DNA of 64,000 bases. Source: Flavobacteriales bacterium. Its GTDB lineage: Bacteria; Bacteroidota; Bacteroidia; Flavobacteriales; TMED113. The stretch covers positions 4,278 through 68,277 of the forward strand of contig PAWM01000002.1 of assembly GCA_002714185.1 (NCBI GenBank), written 5' to 3'. The notes below the pieces were generated by a model. That model was not told where the DNA came from. It saw nothing but the letters and a program-made list of their open reading frames with translations, and ran no database searches. Below are positions 1 to 8,575 of the stretch, piece by piece. How positions within the stretch are numbered: the stretch's first letter is position 1; each line of letters starts with the position of its first letter. The position numbers and the translations under genes were made by a program.

Positions 1-42
1 ATGTTGATTTACTATGTTTTAATTTAATTTAATTTTCATATT

Positions 43-951
43 ATGAGTTTATTAATTGTTGGTACAGTTGCTTTTGATGGAATAGAAACTCCATTTGGTA
101 AAGTTGATAAAATTCTAGGGGGATCTGCTACATATATTGGAATAGCAGCATCTTATTTTAACGAATCTTCTAATCTTATATCTGTTGTGGGTTGCGACTT
201 TCTACAAAAGGATATTGAATTATTAAAAAAACATAATATTAATTGTAATGGTTTAGAAATTATTAATAATGAAAAAACCTTTTTTTGGTCAGGAAAATAT
301 CATAATAATATGAATATTAGAGATACAATCGAAACACAATTAAATGTATTAGAAAAATTTAATCCCACTGTACCAAAAAATTATCAGGATTGTCGATACT
401 TAATGCTTGCTAACTTAATGCCGTCTCTTCAATTAAAAACTCTTGAACAATTAACAAATCGACCATTATTAACTGTCACTGACACTATGAATTATTGGAT
501 GGATAATTGTTTAGAGGATTTACATAAAGTAATACTGAAAACTGATGTATTAATTATTAATGACGAAGAAGCTATACAGTTGTCCGAAAAAAATAATCTC
601 AATGATGCAGCAAAAAAAATTTTAACAATGGGTCCTACTTATTTAATTATTAAAAAAGGAACAGACGGAGCAATGCTATTTAATAAAAATAATATGTTTG
701 AGTGCCCCTCCTTTACAGTTAGTAAATGCATTGACCCTACCGGTGCAGGCGATACTTTTGCAGGTGCTTTTATTGGGCATTTAAGCAATACTAATAATAT
801 CTCTTTTGAAAATATGAAAACTGGTATTATCAAAGCTTGTGCTATGGCTTCGTTTTGTGTTGAAGATTTTGGAGTCAATAATATTATTAATCAATCCGCT
901 GATACAATTAATGATAGAGTCGCTACTATCTCTAGAATTGCAGGAAAATAA
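43..951 (+). CDS. PfkB-family carbohydrate kinase
   Basis: Cytoplasmic ribokinase/PfkB-type sugar or nucleoside kinase of 302 residues, the usual family length. The C-terminal family signature DPTGAGDTFAGAF lies near residues 231-243 and contains the anion-hole GAGD with the catalytic Asp. The N-terminal glycine-rich substrate lid GGSATYIG is near residue 27. The substrate cannot be read from the sequence. Homologues in this clade are annotated only as sugar kinase. The gene is convergent with rnhA, separated by 5 bp, and the ATG at 43 gives a natural N-terminus (MSLLIVGTVAFD). Nothing else is seen in bases 1-42. Confidence 0.9.
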   Translation: MSLLIVGTVAFDGIETPFGKVDKILGGSATYIGIAASYFNESSNLISVVGCDFLQKDIELLKKHNINCNGLEIINNEKTFFWSGKYHNNMNIRDTIETQLNVLEKFNPTVPKNYQDCRYLMLANLMPSLQLKTLEQLTNRPLLTVTDTMNYWMDNCLEDLHKVILKTDVLIINDEEAIQLSEKNNLNDAAKKILTMGPTYLIIKKGTDGAMLFNKNNMFECPSFTVSKCIDPTGAGDTFAGAFIGHLSNTNNISFENMKTGIIKACAMASFCVEDFGVNNIINQSADTINDRVATISRIAGK

Positions 952-956
952 TTATT

Positions 957-1424
957 TTAATTTTTAGCATTTGTTAATTCATAACCTAAATCTACCTCCA
1001 ACTTATCTTTTTTCGATGCATCTACAGCTAAATAGTCACATCTCTCATTTTTTTCGTGACCAGCATGACCTTTGACCCACTTAAATTTTACATTATACTT
1101 CCTGTAAATCTTAAGAAATCTTTTCCATAAATCTATATTTTTCTTTTTTTTAAACTGTGTTCTTTCCCAGTTAAATACCCACTTTTTATTTATCGCATCT
1201 ACAACATATTTTGAGTCCGAATAGATTAGTATGTCATAGCCTGTATCCTTAATAGCTTCTAAGCCAATAATAACAGCTAATAATTCCATTCTATTATTTG
1301 TAGTAAATCTATAGCCTTGAGATAATTCTTTTGTATTGCCTTTATATTCTAAAATAACACCATATCCTCCTCTTCCAGGATTTCCACTAGCAGCTCCGTC
1401 TGTATAAATACTAATTTTATCCAT
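957..1424 (-). CDS. rnhA: Ribonuclease HI
   Basis: Hydrolyses the RNA strand of RNA-DNA hybrids, including Okazaki primers and R-loops. It has 155 residues, the classical RNase HI size. The catalytic carboxylates are all visible: Asp9 in YTDG, Glu47 in NRMEL, Asp70 in YSDSKYV and Asp130 in ERCDYLA. The histidine loop GHAGHEKNERCD (about 119-130) is also present, as is the basic handle region (FKKKKNIDLWKRF). It overlaps the 3' end of purN by 8 bp, so the two are probably co-transcribed with purN first. No hybrid-binding domain fusion is present. Confidence 0.95.
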   Translation of the reverse strand: MDKISIYTDGAASGNPGRGGYGVILEYKGNTKELSQGYRFTTNNRMELLAVIIGLEAIKDTGYDILIYSDSKYVVDAINKKWVFNWERTQFKKKKNIDLWKRFLKIYRKYNVKFKWVKGHAGHEKNERCDYLAVDASKKDKLEVDLGYELTNAKN

Positions 1425-1980
1425 CTAATAAATTATTAATAATCCTTGGAAAGAATTTAAGCTCTAATTTATGTACTTTTTTCTGAATATCTTTAGGGAG
1501 TATATTTTTATATAAGGAGCATTTCGCCTGAAATATGATTGCACCATTATCATAAATTGCATTAACATAATGTATAGTAATGCCTGATTCTAAATCTTTT
1601 GCCTCAGCAACTGCATTATGAACATGCATACCATACATACCCCTACCACCATACAACGGAAGTAGACTTGGATGAATATTTATGATTTTATTAGGAAATC
1701 TATTTATAATTTTAATAGGTATTTTTAATAAAAATCCGGCTAAAATAATAAACGTAATTTTTTTTTCATTTAACTTTTCTAGTACTCTATTAGCTAATAA
1801 GTCTTTTTTATTAAATAAAAATGTCTCTACATCATATTTGCTGGCTTTTTTTAAGACCTTAGCATTTGGACAATTACATGCAATTAATGCTATTTTTACT
1901 TTTTTGCTATTATAAAAAAATTTAATAATATTTTCTGCATTTGAACCTCCTCCAGACGCAAATATGGCTATCTTATTCAT
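1417..1980 (-). CDS. purN: Phosphoribosylglycinamide formyltransferase (GART)
   Basis: Third step of de novo purine synthesis: transfers formyl from 10-formyl-THF to GAR. It has 187 residues, typical of the bacterial monofunctional enzyme. The phosphate-binding loop ASGGGSNAE is near residues 8-16, the catalytic region NIHPSLLPLYGG is near 100-111, and the folate/catalytic region SGITIHYV follows. It sits between rnhA and acpP, as in many flavobacterial genomes, and is transcribed away from acpP. The 126-bp divergent gap to acpP must hold both promoters. On the acpP side it contains a near-consensus -7 element (TATATTTA, 2059-2066). Confidence 0.95.
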   Translation of the reverse strand: MNKIAIFASGGGSNAENIIKFFYNSKKVKIALIACNCPNAKVLKKASKYDVETFLFNKKDLLANRVLEKLNEKKITFIILAGFLLKIPIKIINRFPNKIINIHPSLLPLYGGRGMYGMHVHNAVAEAKDLESGITIHYVNAIYDNGAIIFQAKCSLYKNILPKDIQKKVHKLELKFFPRIINNLLDG

Positions 1981-2106
1981 TTCTATAAATACTTAAAATG
2001 TTGAAAACCCTGTAAATAAAGCTAGTGTTTTATTTAATTTATCAACAAATAAATTATATATATTTACCACTAAAGAAACAAATTAATAAATTTAAAACAG
2101 ATAATT

Positions 2107-2340
2107 ATGTCAGAAATATCATCAAAAGTAAAAGCAATTATAGTAGACAAGTTAGTAATCGACGAAAGTGAAGTTACTAATGATTCTAATTTTATGTCTG
2201 ATTTAGGCGCAGATTCACTTGATACTGTAGAATTAATTATGGAATTTGAAAAAGAATTTGATATGCAAATACCTGATGACGAAGCAGAAAAAATTACGAC
2301 AGTAGGTGAAGCTATAAAGTATATAGAAACAAATGCCTAA
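2107..2340 (+). CDS. acpP: Acyl carrier protein
   Basis: Carries growing acyl chains on a 4'-phosphopantetheine arm in type II fatty acid synthesis. It has 77 residues and is acidic. The attachment motif [10 protein letters not shown] places the modified serine at Ser37, the normal position. It lies 2 bp upstream of fabF in the standard order. The upstream element TATATTTA at 2059-2066 resembles the Bacteroidota -7 box but ends in A rather than G, so I did not list it separately. Confidence 0.97.
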   Translation: MSEISSKVKAIIVDKLVIDESEVTNDSNFMSDLGADSLDTVELIMEFEKEFDMQIPDDEAEKITTVGEAIKYIETNA

Positions 2341-2342
2341 AA

Positions 2343-3596
2343 ATGGAACTTAACAGAGTTGTTATTACTGGTTTAGGATCTCTAACTCCTATTGGAAACA
2401 ATATTACTGAATATTGGAATGGTTTAGTTGCTGGAAAAAGTGGAGCTAATGCTATTACACATTTTAATGCTGAAAAATTTAAAACACAATTTGCTTGTGA
2501 GATAAAAAATTTTGATCCGAATAAATATTTTGATCGTAAGGAATTAAGAAAATACGATGACTATACTATGTATGGAATGGTCGCCGCTGAAGAAGCTATT
2601 AATGATTCCCAGATTAATTTAACAACTGTTGACAAAAATCAGGTTGGGGTTATTTGGGGCTCAGGTATTGGTGGTATTAAAACTTTTTCTCACGAAGTCA
2701 GTGAATTTGTTAAAGGTGATGGGACTCCTCGTTTTAACCCATTTTTTATACCAAAAATGATTGCAGATATTGCTGCAGGAATTATGTCAATTAAATATGG
2801 TTTTAAAGGTCCTAATTTTGCAACTGTTTCAGCATGTGCATCCTCTAGTCACTCTATTATTGATGCCTTTAATTACATCCGCTTAGGGAAGGCAAATATA
2901 TTTTTATGTGGTGGCTCTGAGGCTTCTATTCATGAAGCTGGAGTTGGTGGATTTAATGCACTAAAAGCTCTTTCAACAAATAATAATAATCCTACTCAGG
3001 CATCAAGACCATTTGATATTGATAGAGACGGATTTGTTCTGGGAGAGGGTGCTGGTGCTTTAATTTTAGAAAATTATAATCATGCTATAAAACGAAATGC
3101 TAAAATATATGCTGAAGTTATTGGAGCTGGAATGTCTGCTGATGCACATCATATAACCGCACCACATCCTGAAGGACAAGGTGCATTATTGGTTATGCAA
3201 AATGCATTAAAAGATGCAAAGATTCATTCAAAATACATAGATTATATTAATGTCCATGGCACCTCAACACCATTAGGAGATATTTCTGAAATGAAAGCAA
3301 TTCAAAATATTTTTAAAGAAAATATTTATGATTTAAATATTAGCTCTACTAAATCGATGACTGGACATTTACTAGGTGCAGCTGGTGCCGTAGAAAGTAT
3401 AGCATGTATATTATCTCTCTGCAGAGATATTATTCCTCCAACAATTAATTTAGAAAATTTAGATCCTCAATTAGATAGCAAAATTAATTACACTGCTAAA
3501 ATTGCACAAAAAAGAAAAATAAATTATGCTTTATGCAACACATTTGGGTTTGGAGGACATAATGCCTCAATAATATTTAAAAGCTATAAAAATTAA
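2343..3596 (+). CDS. fabF: Beta-ketoacyl-ACP synthase II
   Basis: Elongating condensing enzyme of type II fatty acid synthesis. It has 417 residues. The thiolase-fold Cys-His-His triad is visible: Cys in SACASSSHS (about residue 165), His in HGTSTPLGD (about 304) and His in GHLLGAAGA (about 340). It follows acpP immediately. Its TAA stop shares a base with the ATG of the next gene (TAATG), implying translational coupling. In most flavobacteria rnc (ribonuclease III) comes next, and there is no room for it here. Confidence 0.96.
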   Translation: MELNRVVITGLGSLTPIGNNITEYWNGLVAGKSGANAITHFNAEKFKTQFACEIKNFDPNKYFDRKELRKYDDYTMYGMVAAEEAINDSQINLTTVDKNQVGVIWGSGIGGIKTFSHEVSEFVKGDGTPRFNPFFIPKMIADIAAGIMSIKYGFKGPNFATVSACASSSHSIIDAFNYIRLGKANIFLCGGSEASIHEAGVGGFNALKALSTNNNNPTQASRPFDIDRDGFVLGEGAGALILENYNHAIKRNAKIYAEVIGAGMSADAHHITAPHPEGQGALLVMQNALKDAKIHSKYIDYINVHGTSTPLGDISEMKAIQNIFKENIYDLNISSTKSMTGHLLGAAGAVESIACILSLCRDIIPPTINLENLDPQLDSKINYTAKIAQKRKINYALCNTFGFGGHNASIIFKSYKN

Positions 3597-4072
3597 TGAA
3601 GCGAAATTTGAAATTTGAAATTAACTATGATATTAATTATACTCTTATTGGGCTTAGATCAAAAACAGAAGATTACCAATTTGCATATTCATTAAATAAA
3701 TCATCTTTTTTCTTATTTTATCGTTTAAACAAGGATATTAGTTACATTATTAATAAAAAAAAAATTTATTTCTCCGTATATAAAGACTGGAATGAAATAC
3801 TGAAAAGACAAAGTTTTTTAATTAGTAATAAATCTTTTTACATCTCTGATTTAGATTCTACTGGAAATCTTTTTGATCAAAATACAATTGCTAACACTGC
3901 TTTTCTTATACCTGAATTAAAAGAATTTGATTATTTTATAAAACTAATTGGAATATGGAAAGAGGAAGAAATTTCAATTTTAAAAAGTTACTTAAATAAT
4001 ATGAAAACTGTAGAACTAGAGACAACCATCCAGTTAAAATTAATAAAATCAATAAATAATTTAGTTTTTTAA
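3596..4072 (+). CDS. IPExxxDY family protein
   Basis: Bacteroidota-specific protein of unknown function, 158 residues, named for the motif seen here as IPELKEFDY near residues 99-107. There is no signal peptide or membrane segment, so it is probably cytoplasmic. It is wedged between fabF (1-bp overlap) and pyk (4-bp gap), a conserved neighbourhood for the family. Assignment rests on the motif, size and position. The biochemical role is unknown. Confidence 0.85.
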   Translation: MKRNLKFEINYDINYTLIGLRSKTEDYQFAYSLNKSSFFLFYRLNKDISYIINKKKIYFSVYKDWNEILKRQSFLISNKSFYISDLDSTGNLFDQNTIANTAFLIPELKEFDYFIKLIGIWKEEEISILKSYLNNMKTVELETTIQLKLIKSINNLVF

Positions 4073-4076
4073 AATT

Positions 4077-5513
4077 ATGATTGAAAGAAAATACAAACTT
4101 AAACGAACTAAAATTGTTGCTACAATTGGACCGGCTTCTTTAACTAAGAAAAAAATCAGAAAAATGATTCTAGCGGGAATGAATATTTGTAGAATCAATT
4201 TTTCACACTGCAATCATAATGATGCAAAAAAAATAATTTTAACTATTAATGAATTAAATATAGAGCTCAATTCACATGTTGCAATCTTAGGTGATTTACA
4301 GGGTCCCAAATTAAGAATTGGAGAAGTTACACAAAAAACAACTTTAAAAAAAAATGATTTAATAACTATTCAAGAGGGTCAAAATCCATCAAATAAAGAA
4401 AGTCTTTTTATTAATTATGTTAACATTATCAAAGATATTAAGGTAGGTGATAAAATACTATTAGATGACGGTAAAATAATATTAAAAGCACAAAATTCTG
4501 ATAATGCGAAAATTCATTGTGTTGTTGTGCAGGGAGGTGAATTAAAAGAAAATAAAGGTGTTAATTTACCTAACACAAAAATATCAATCCCAACAATTAC
4601 TAAAAAAGATTATACTGATGTTCTTTTTTGTATAAAAAATAACATAGAATGGTTAGCATTATCATTTGTTAGATCAGCTAAAGACATTATAAACTTAAAA
4701 AAAATTATTTCTGACCACAATGGAAATTTAAAGGTAATTGCAAAAATTGAAAAACCTGAAGCAATTAAAAATTTAAAATCTATTATTTTAAATTCGGATG
4801 CCCTAATGGTTGCTAGAGGTGATCTGGGAGTAGAAGTGCCTACACAAAAAGTACCTGTACTGCAAAAAAAGATTGTACGTGCATCCAGAAAAAAAGCTAA
4901 GCCAGTTATTATTGCAACACAAGTTATGGATAGTATGATTAATAATTTATCTCCAACTAGAGCTGAAACAAATGATGCTGCAAATGCAGTTTTTGACGGA
5001 GCTGATGCCTTGATGTTGTCCGGAGAAACCTCGGTCGGAAAATATCCAATAAGAGTAATTAGAATAATATCTAAAATTATTTTAGATGTAGAAGCATCTG
5101 ATGAAAGAAAACATTTTAATAAATTTCTTCCTTATAAATCTAATAAAAGATATGTCTCCGATTCCATCTGTTACCAAGCATCTGAAATTGCAAATCAGGT
5201 TGAAGCAAAAGCAATATTAGCATTTACAGCATCGGGATATAATGCTCAAAAAATATCTTCAAATAGACCAAATGCTCATATATGTGTATTTACACATAAT
5301 AGAAAACTTTTAAACACATTAAGTTTACTTTGGGGAGTCCTTGGTTTTTATTATAATAAATTTGATAGTACTGATAATACTATTCAAGAAACCCAAAATA
5401 TTTTAATAAATGAAAATATCATAAAGTCTGGTGATTTTGTTGTCAATATTGCAAGTATGCCAATAAAAGAAAAGGGAATGACTAATATGCTTAAGTTAGA
5501 GAAAATAAAATGA
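4077..5513 (+). CDS. pyk: Pyruvate kinase
   Basis: Final ATP-forming step of glycolysis, converting phosphoenolpyruvate and ADP to pyruvate and ATP. It has 478 residues. The N-terminal TKIVATIGPAS is followed by the substrate-binding region ICRINFSH, the active-site Lys/Glu segment VIAKIEKPEA (about residues 219-228), the Mg-binding MVARGDLGVE and ATQVMDSMI. The C-terminal allosteric domain follows. It is the last gene of the acpP-fabF-IPExxxDY-pyk run and converges with pheS. Confidence 0.96.
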   Translation: MIERKYKLKRTKIVATIGPASLTKKKIRKMILAGMNICRINFSHCNHNDAKKIILTINELNIELNSHVAILGDLQGPKLRIGEVTQKTTLKKNDLITIQEGQNPSNKESLFINYVNIIKDIKVGDKILLDDGKIILKAQNSDNAKIHCVVVQGGELKENKGVNLPNTKISIPTITKKDYTDVLFCIKNNIEWLALSFVRSAKDIINLKKIISDHNGNLKVIAKIEKPEAIKNLKSIILNSDALMVARGDLGVEVPTQKVPVLQKKIVRASRKKAKPVIIATQVMDSMINNLSPTRAETNDAANAVFDGADALMLSGETSVGKYPIRVIRIISKIILDVEASDERKHFNKFLPYKSNKRYVSDSICYQASEIANQVEAKAILAFTASGYNAQKISSNRPNAHICVFTHNRKLLNTLSLLWGVLGFYYNKFDSTDNTIQETQNILINENIIKSGDFVVNIASMPIKEKGMTNMLKLEKIK

Positions 5514-5515
5514 AG

Positions 5516-6532
5516 CTAATGTATTTGGTTGAATTGTTTTAAAAATCTTATGTCATTCTCATAAAATAATCTTAAATCATCAACTTGATGTAAAAGCATA
5601 GTAATTCTTTCAATTCCTAGTCCAAATGCAAATCCAGAAAATTTTGTAGCATCTATATTCACATTTTCTAAGACATTTGGATCCACCATGCCACAACCCA
5701 TTATTTCTAACCATCCTGTTCCCTTGGTAATTCTATAATCGGCTTCTGAATTTAAACCCCAATAAATATCAACCTCAGCACTTGGTTCAGTAAAAGGAAA
5801 AAAAGATGGTCTAAATCTTATTTTAACATCTTTACCAAACAGATTATGCACAAAATACATAATCATTTTTTTTAAATCAGAAAAATTCACGTCACTATCT
5901 ATATATAGGCCCTCAATCTGATGAAAGATGCAATGTGCACGAGCAGAAATATCTTCCTTTCTATATACTCTTCCTGGGGATATTATTCTTATCGGAGGTG
6001 GATTGTTTTCCATATATCTAATCTGAACTGAGGAAGTATGAGTCCTCAATAATGTATCTGGATTAAGAGTAATAAAAAATGTGTCTTGCATATCTCTTGC
6101 GGGGTGATGTTCAGGCATATTTAATGCAGAAAAATTATGCCAGTCATCCTCTATCTCTGGGCCGTCAGAAATCACAAATCCAACTTTATTGAAAATTTCA
6201 ATAATACGATTTTGAACTTTGGAAAGCGGGTGTTCCGCACCTATACCACTATAAATAGCTGGCATAGTTAAATCTAAATTTTCCTTCTTTGTTATTCTTT
6301 CTTCATTTGAAGAAAGAGTGTTTGCTTTATTAATTACAAGTTGTTTTAATTGATTTAATAATTTACCTGTAATTTTTTTTTCTTCATTAGGCAAGCTTTT
6401 AAATTGATTAAATAAATTATTTAGAATTCCGTTTTTACTTAAAAATGTATTTTTAAAATGAGTATATTCTTCTTTATTTTTAATAGATAATTTATTTATA
6501 TCATTTATATATTTATTTATTTTTTCTTGCAT
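5516..6532 (-). CDS. pheS: Phenylalanyl-tRNA synthetase alpha subunit
   Basis: Catalytic alpha chain of the class II (alpha-beta)2 enzyme that charges tRNA-Phe. It has 338 residues. An N-terminal coiled coil (about 1-90) binds tRNA. Class II motif 2 lies around RVYRKEDISARAHCIFHQIEG, and motif 3 is seen as GFAFGLGIERITMLL near residues 299-313. The beta subunit is not in this window, as usual for Bacteroidota, where pheS and pheT are unlinked. It is convergent with pyk, 2 bp apart. Confidence 0.95.
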   Translation of the reverse strand: MQEKINKYINDINKLSIKNKEEYTHFKNTFLSKNGILNNLFNQFKSLPNEEKKITGKLLNQLKQLVINKANTLSSNEERITKKENLDLTMPAIYSGIGAEHPLSKVQNRIIEIFNKVGFVISDGPEIEDDWHNFSALNMPEHHPARDMQDTFFITLNPDTLLRTHTSSVQIRYMENNPPPIRIISPGRVYRKEDISARAHCIFHQIEGLYIDSDVNFSDLKKMIMYFVHNLFGKDVKIRFRPSFFPFTEPSAEVDIYWGLNSEADYRITKGTGWLEIMGCGMVDPNVLENVNIDATKFSGFAFGLGIERITMLLHQVDDLRLFYENDIRFLKQFNQIH

Positions 6533-6586
6533 TTATGACTATATTTATGTTACATCTAATTTACACGATATTAAATAATTGTTCAC

Positions 6587-6973
6587 ATGATTAAACAAAA
6601 ATTATATAAAATTATATTATTATTTGTAGCATTTTCATTAACTCAATGCTATACAGATCCTTTCTTTACTTTAACTGTTGAAATCGTAGACCAAAATCTA
6701 AATCCAGTAGAAAATGTTAATATTGTTATTGAAGCAACAGATGTTGACAATGGAACAACTATTGACGGGTCAATTATTTTCTTTGAAGGAATAACAAATA
6801 ATCAAGGTGTAGTAGAATTTGATTTTGAAAATAAAGCTTTTGTAAGTGCACGTGCATGTATTACTTTAAATGATATCAATATGTGTAAAGAGGGTCATAT
6901 CTATTTAGAGGCAAACACAAATAAAAACTTAACTTTAATGATTGATGAAGGAGATTGTATATATTGTTATTAA
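6587..6973 (+). CDS. Small putative lipoprotein with Ig-like fold
   Basis: Unrecognised protein of 128 residues. The N-terminus (basic MIKQKLYK, then a hydrophobic run ending in LTQC) is a lipoprotein signal peptide with Cys at about residue 21. The mature part begins TVEIVDQNLNPVENVNIVIEA and continues with GITNNQGVVEFDF. This is the pattern of a carboxypeptidase-regulatory-like or CNA-B-like beta-sandwich, common in Bacteroidota surface lipoproteins. It stands alone on the + strand between divergent pheS and convergent neighbours, overlapping the downstream gene by 4 bp. Lipoprotein status is well supported, but function is unknown. Confidence 0.7.
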   Translation: MIKQKLYKIILLFVAFSLTQCYTDPFFTLTVEIVDQNLNPVENVNIVIEATDVDNGTTIDGSIIFFEGITNNQGVVEFDFENKAFVSARACITLNDINMCKEGHIYLEANTNKNLTLMIDEGDCIYCY

Positions 6974-7332
6974 AACTTAATTCCTGATTCAGTAAAGTAT
7001 ATAATAGCTGCTTCCTTCATTAATATAGTTTGTTCTCCTGGTTTAAGAGGGGGTAGTTCTGTGTTAGTTTTCCAATGTGGCCATCCTTCTTCATCTTTAC
7101 CTTTATACTCATAAAATCCATAATTGCTTAACAACTTACAAATTGCAATATGTAATAGATTCATTTTTTCATCTTTAGTGAATTCTCTATATCCTTGGCC
7201 AAGTTCATTTACACCAATTAAAAATAGAATAGCTTGTAAATCTAAATTCTCGCCACCTCCAAACTTTTTACTTATAAAATGAACAAGTGCTTCCCATTTC
7301 TTTTTATTAAATTCTAATTTATTTCTTTGCAT
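6970..7332 (-). CDS. Conserved hypothetical protein downstream of pgk
   Basis: Cytoplasmic-looking protein of 120 residues with no signal or membrane segment. Conspicuous segments are KKWEALVHFISKKFGGGENLD near the start, LFLIGVNELGQG in the middle and EGWPHWKTNTELPPL towards the end. I recognise it only as a small protein of the kind found in flavobacteria and cannot assign a function. The ATG at 7332 avoids overlap with pgk, whose stop ends at 7334. A TTG at 7344 would add four residues. The 1-bp gap to pgk suggests co-transcription. Confidence 0.65.
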   Translation of the reverse strand: MQRNKLEFNKKKWEALVHFISKKFGGGENLDLQAILFLIGVNELGQGYREFTKDEKMNLLHIAICKLLSNYGFYEYKGKDEEGWPHWKTNTELPPLKPGEQTILMKEAAIIYFTESGIKF

Positions 7333-7333
7333 T

Positions 7334-8515
7334 TTAGATGTCAATTTTTAGTGATTTCATATTTAATATTCCTGGCAAATTACTGTCTCTAAAAAAATCA
7401 AGCATCGCACCTCCTCCAGTCGATATATAACTAAAATTATTTTTCATTTCTAATTTCGCAATATCAGACACTGTATCTCCCCCTCCAACAATACTATATG
7501 CATTATGAGCAGTTGCTTGTGTAATAGATTCTGCTATTTTTCTTGTTCCAAAAGAAAAAAGATCAATTTCTGACACACCCATTGGTCCATTCCACATAAT
7601 TAATTTTGAGGCTTTTATGGTTTCTGAAAATAATCTTATTGTATCTTTTCCAATATCAACTCCCATATATGAATCTGGTATGTTGTTAATGTAAATATTT
7701 TTACAATCTACACTATTCTCTAAATCATTAGTCGCTATACAATCAGTTGGTAAAATTATTTTTGTTTTACTTTGCTGTGCTCTATCCAAAAAAGATTTTA
7801 CTACGCCTAATTCACTTTCTTTATAAATTGAATCACCTATACTTCCCCCTAAAAACTTGATAAATGGGAAAGCCATCCCTCCGCCTATCAATATATTATC
7901 AGCTTTATTTAAAAATGTTTTTAATAGGTGTATTTTTGATCCGATTTTTGATCCCCCTACAATAATTGTAAATGGTCTCTTGTTATTTTGATTTAGTTGT
8001 GATAATTCATCTAATTCTTTCTTTACTAGTAAGCCTTTAAATTTCTTATTTAAAAAAAAATTACCGATTGCAGATACTGATGCATGATGTCTATGGGAAA
8101 CACCAAATGCATCATTTACATATATATCTCCGTATTTAGACAGTAACTCAGCAAACTGTACATTATTTTCCTTTTCACCAGAATAAAACCGTAAATTTTC
8201 TAAAAGAAATATCTGATTTTTATTTTTACTCAATAAATTTCTAACATTACCATTTATATCTTTAACAAATTTTACCTTTTTTGTTAATAATTTTTCAATT
8301 GATGGTATTATTTGCTTTAATGAATATTTAGATTCTTGCTTTAAGGGCCTGCCCAAATGAGACATTAAAAAAACATTCATCTTTTTATCTAAAAAATACT
8401 TGATGGTTGGGATAGCAGACTCTATTCTAGTTAAATCTATTACTTTACCTTGCTTTATTGGCACATTAAAATCTACCCTAATCAATACTTTATTCACGGA
8501 TTTAAAATTAATCAT
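7334..8515 (-). CDS. pgk: Phosphoglycerate kinase
   Basis: Converts 1,3-bisphosphoglycerate and ADP to 3-phosphoglycerate and ATP in glycolysis, and the reverse in gluconeogenesis. It has 393 residues. The N-terminal substrate-binding segment VLIRVDFNVP is followed by MSHLGRP (about 51-57), FVNDAFG-type residues in YVNDAFGVSHRHHAS, the hinge region and the C-terminal nucleotide-binding GGGDTVSDIAKL. A perfect -7 promoter element lies 25 bp upstream at 8541-8548. Confidence 0.96.
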   Translation of the reverse strand: MINFKSVNKVLIRVDFNVPIKQGKVIDLTRIESAIPTIKYFLDKKMNVFLMSHLGRPLKQESKYSLKQIIPSIEKLLTKKVKFVKDINGNVRNLLSKNKNQIFLLENLRFYSGEKENNVQFAELLSKYGDIYVNDAFGVSHRHHASVSAIGNFFLNKKFKGLLVKKELDELSQLNQNNKRPFTIIVGGSKIGSKIHLLKTFLNKADNILIGGGMAFPFIKFLGGSIGDSIYKESELGVVKSFLDRAQQSKTKIILPTDCIATNDLENSVDCKNIYINNIPDSYMGVDIGKDTIRLFSETIKASKLIMWNGPMGVSEIDLFSFGTRKIAESITQATAHNAYSIVGGGDTVSDIAKLEMKNNFSYISTGGGAMLDFFRDSNLPGILNMKSLKIDI

Positions 8516-8540
8516 TACTATATTAAAAAATTAAATAACT

Positions 8541-8548
8541 CAAAGATA
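8541..8548 (-). promoter_or_regulatory. Bacteroidota -7 promoter element for pgk
   Basis: Minus-strand TATCTTTG, an exact match to TAnnTTTG, the -7 consensus of the Bacteroidota housekeeping sigma factor. It would give a short leader of about 20 nt before the pgk ATG at 8515. No clear -33 TTG is visible at the expected distance. Confidence 0.45.
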
Positions 8549-8575
8549 ACTAAATCTATTTTGTAAATTTAATTC

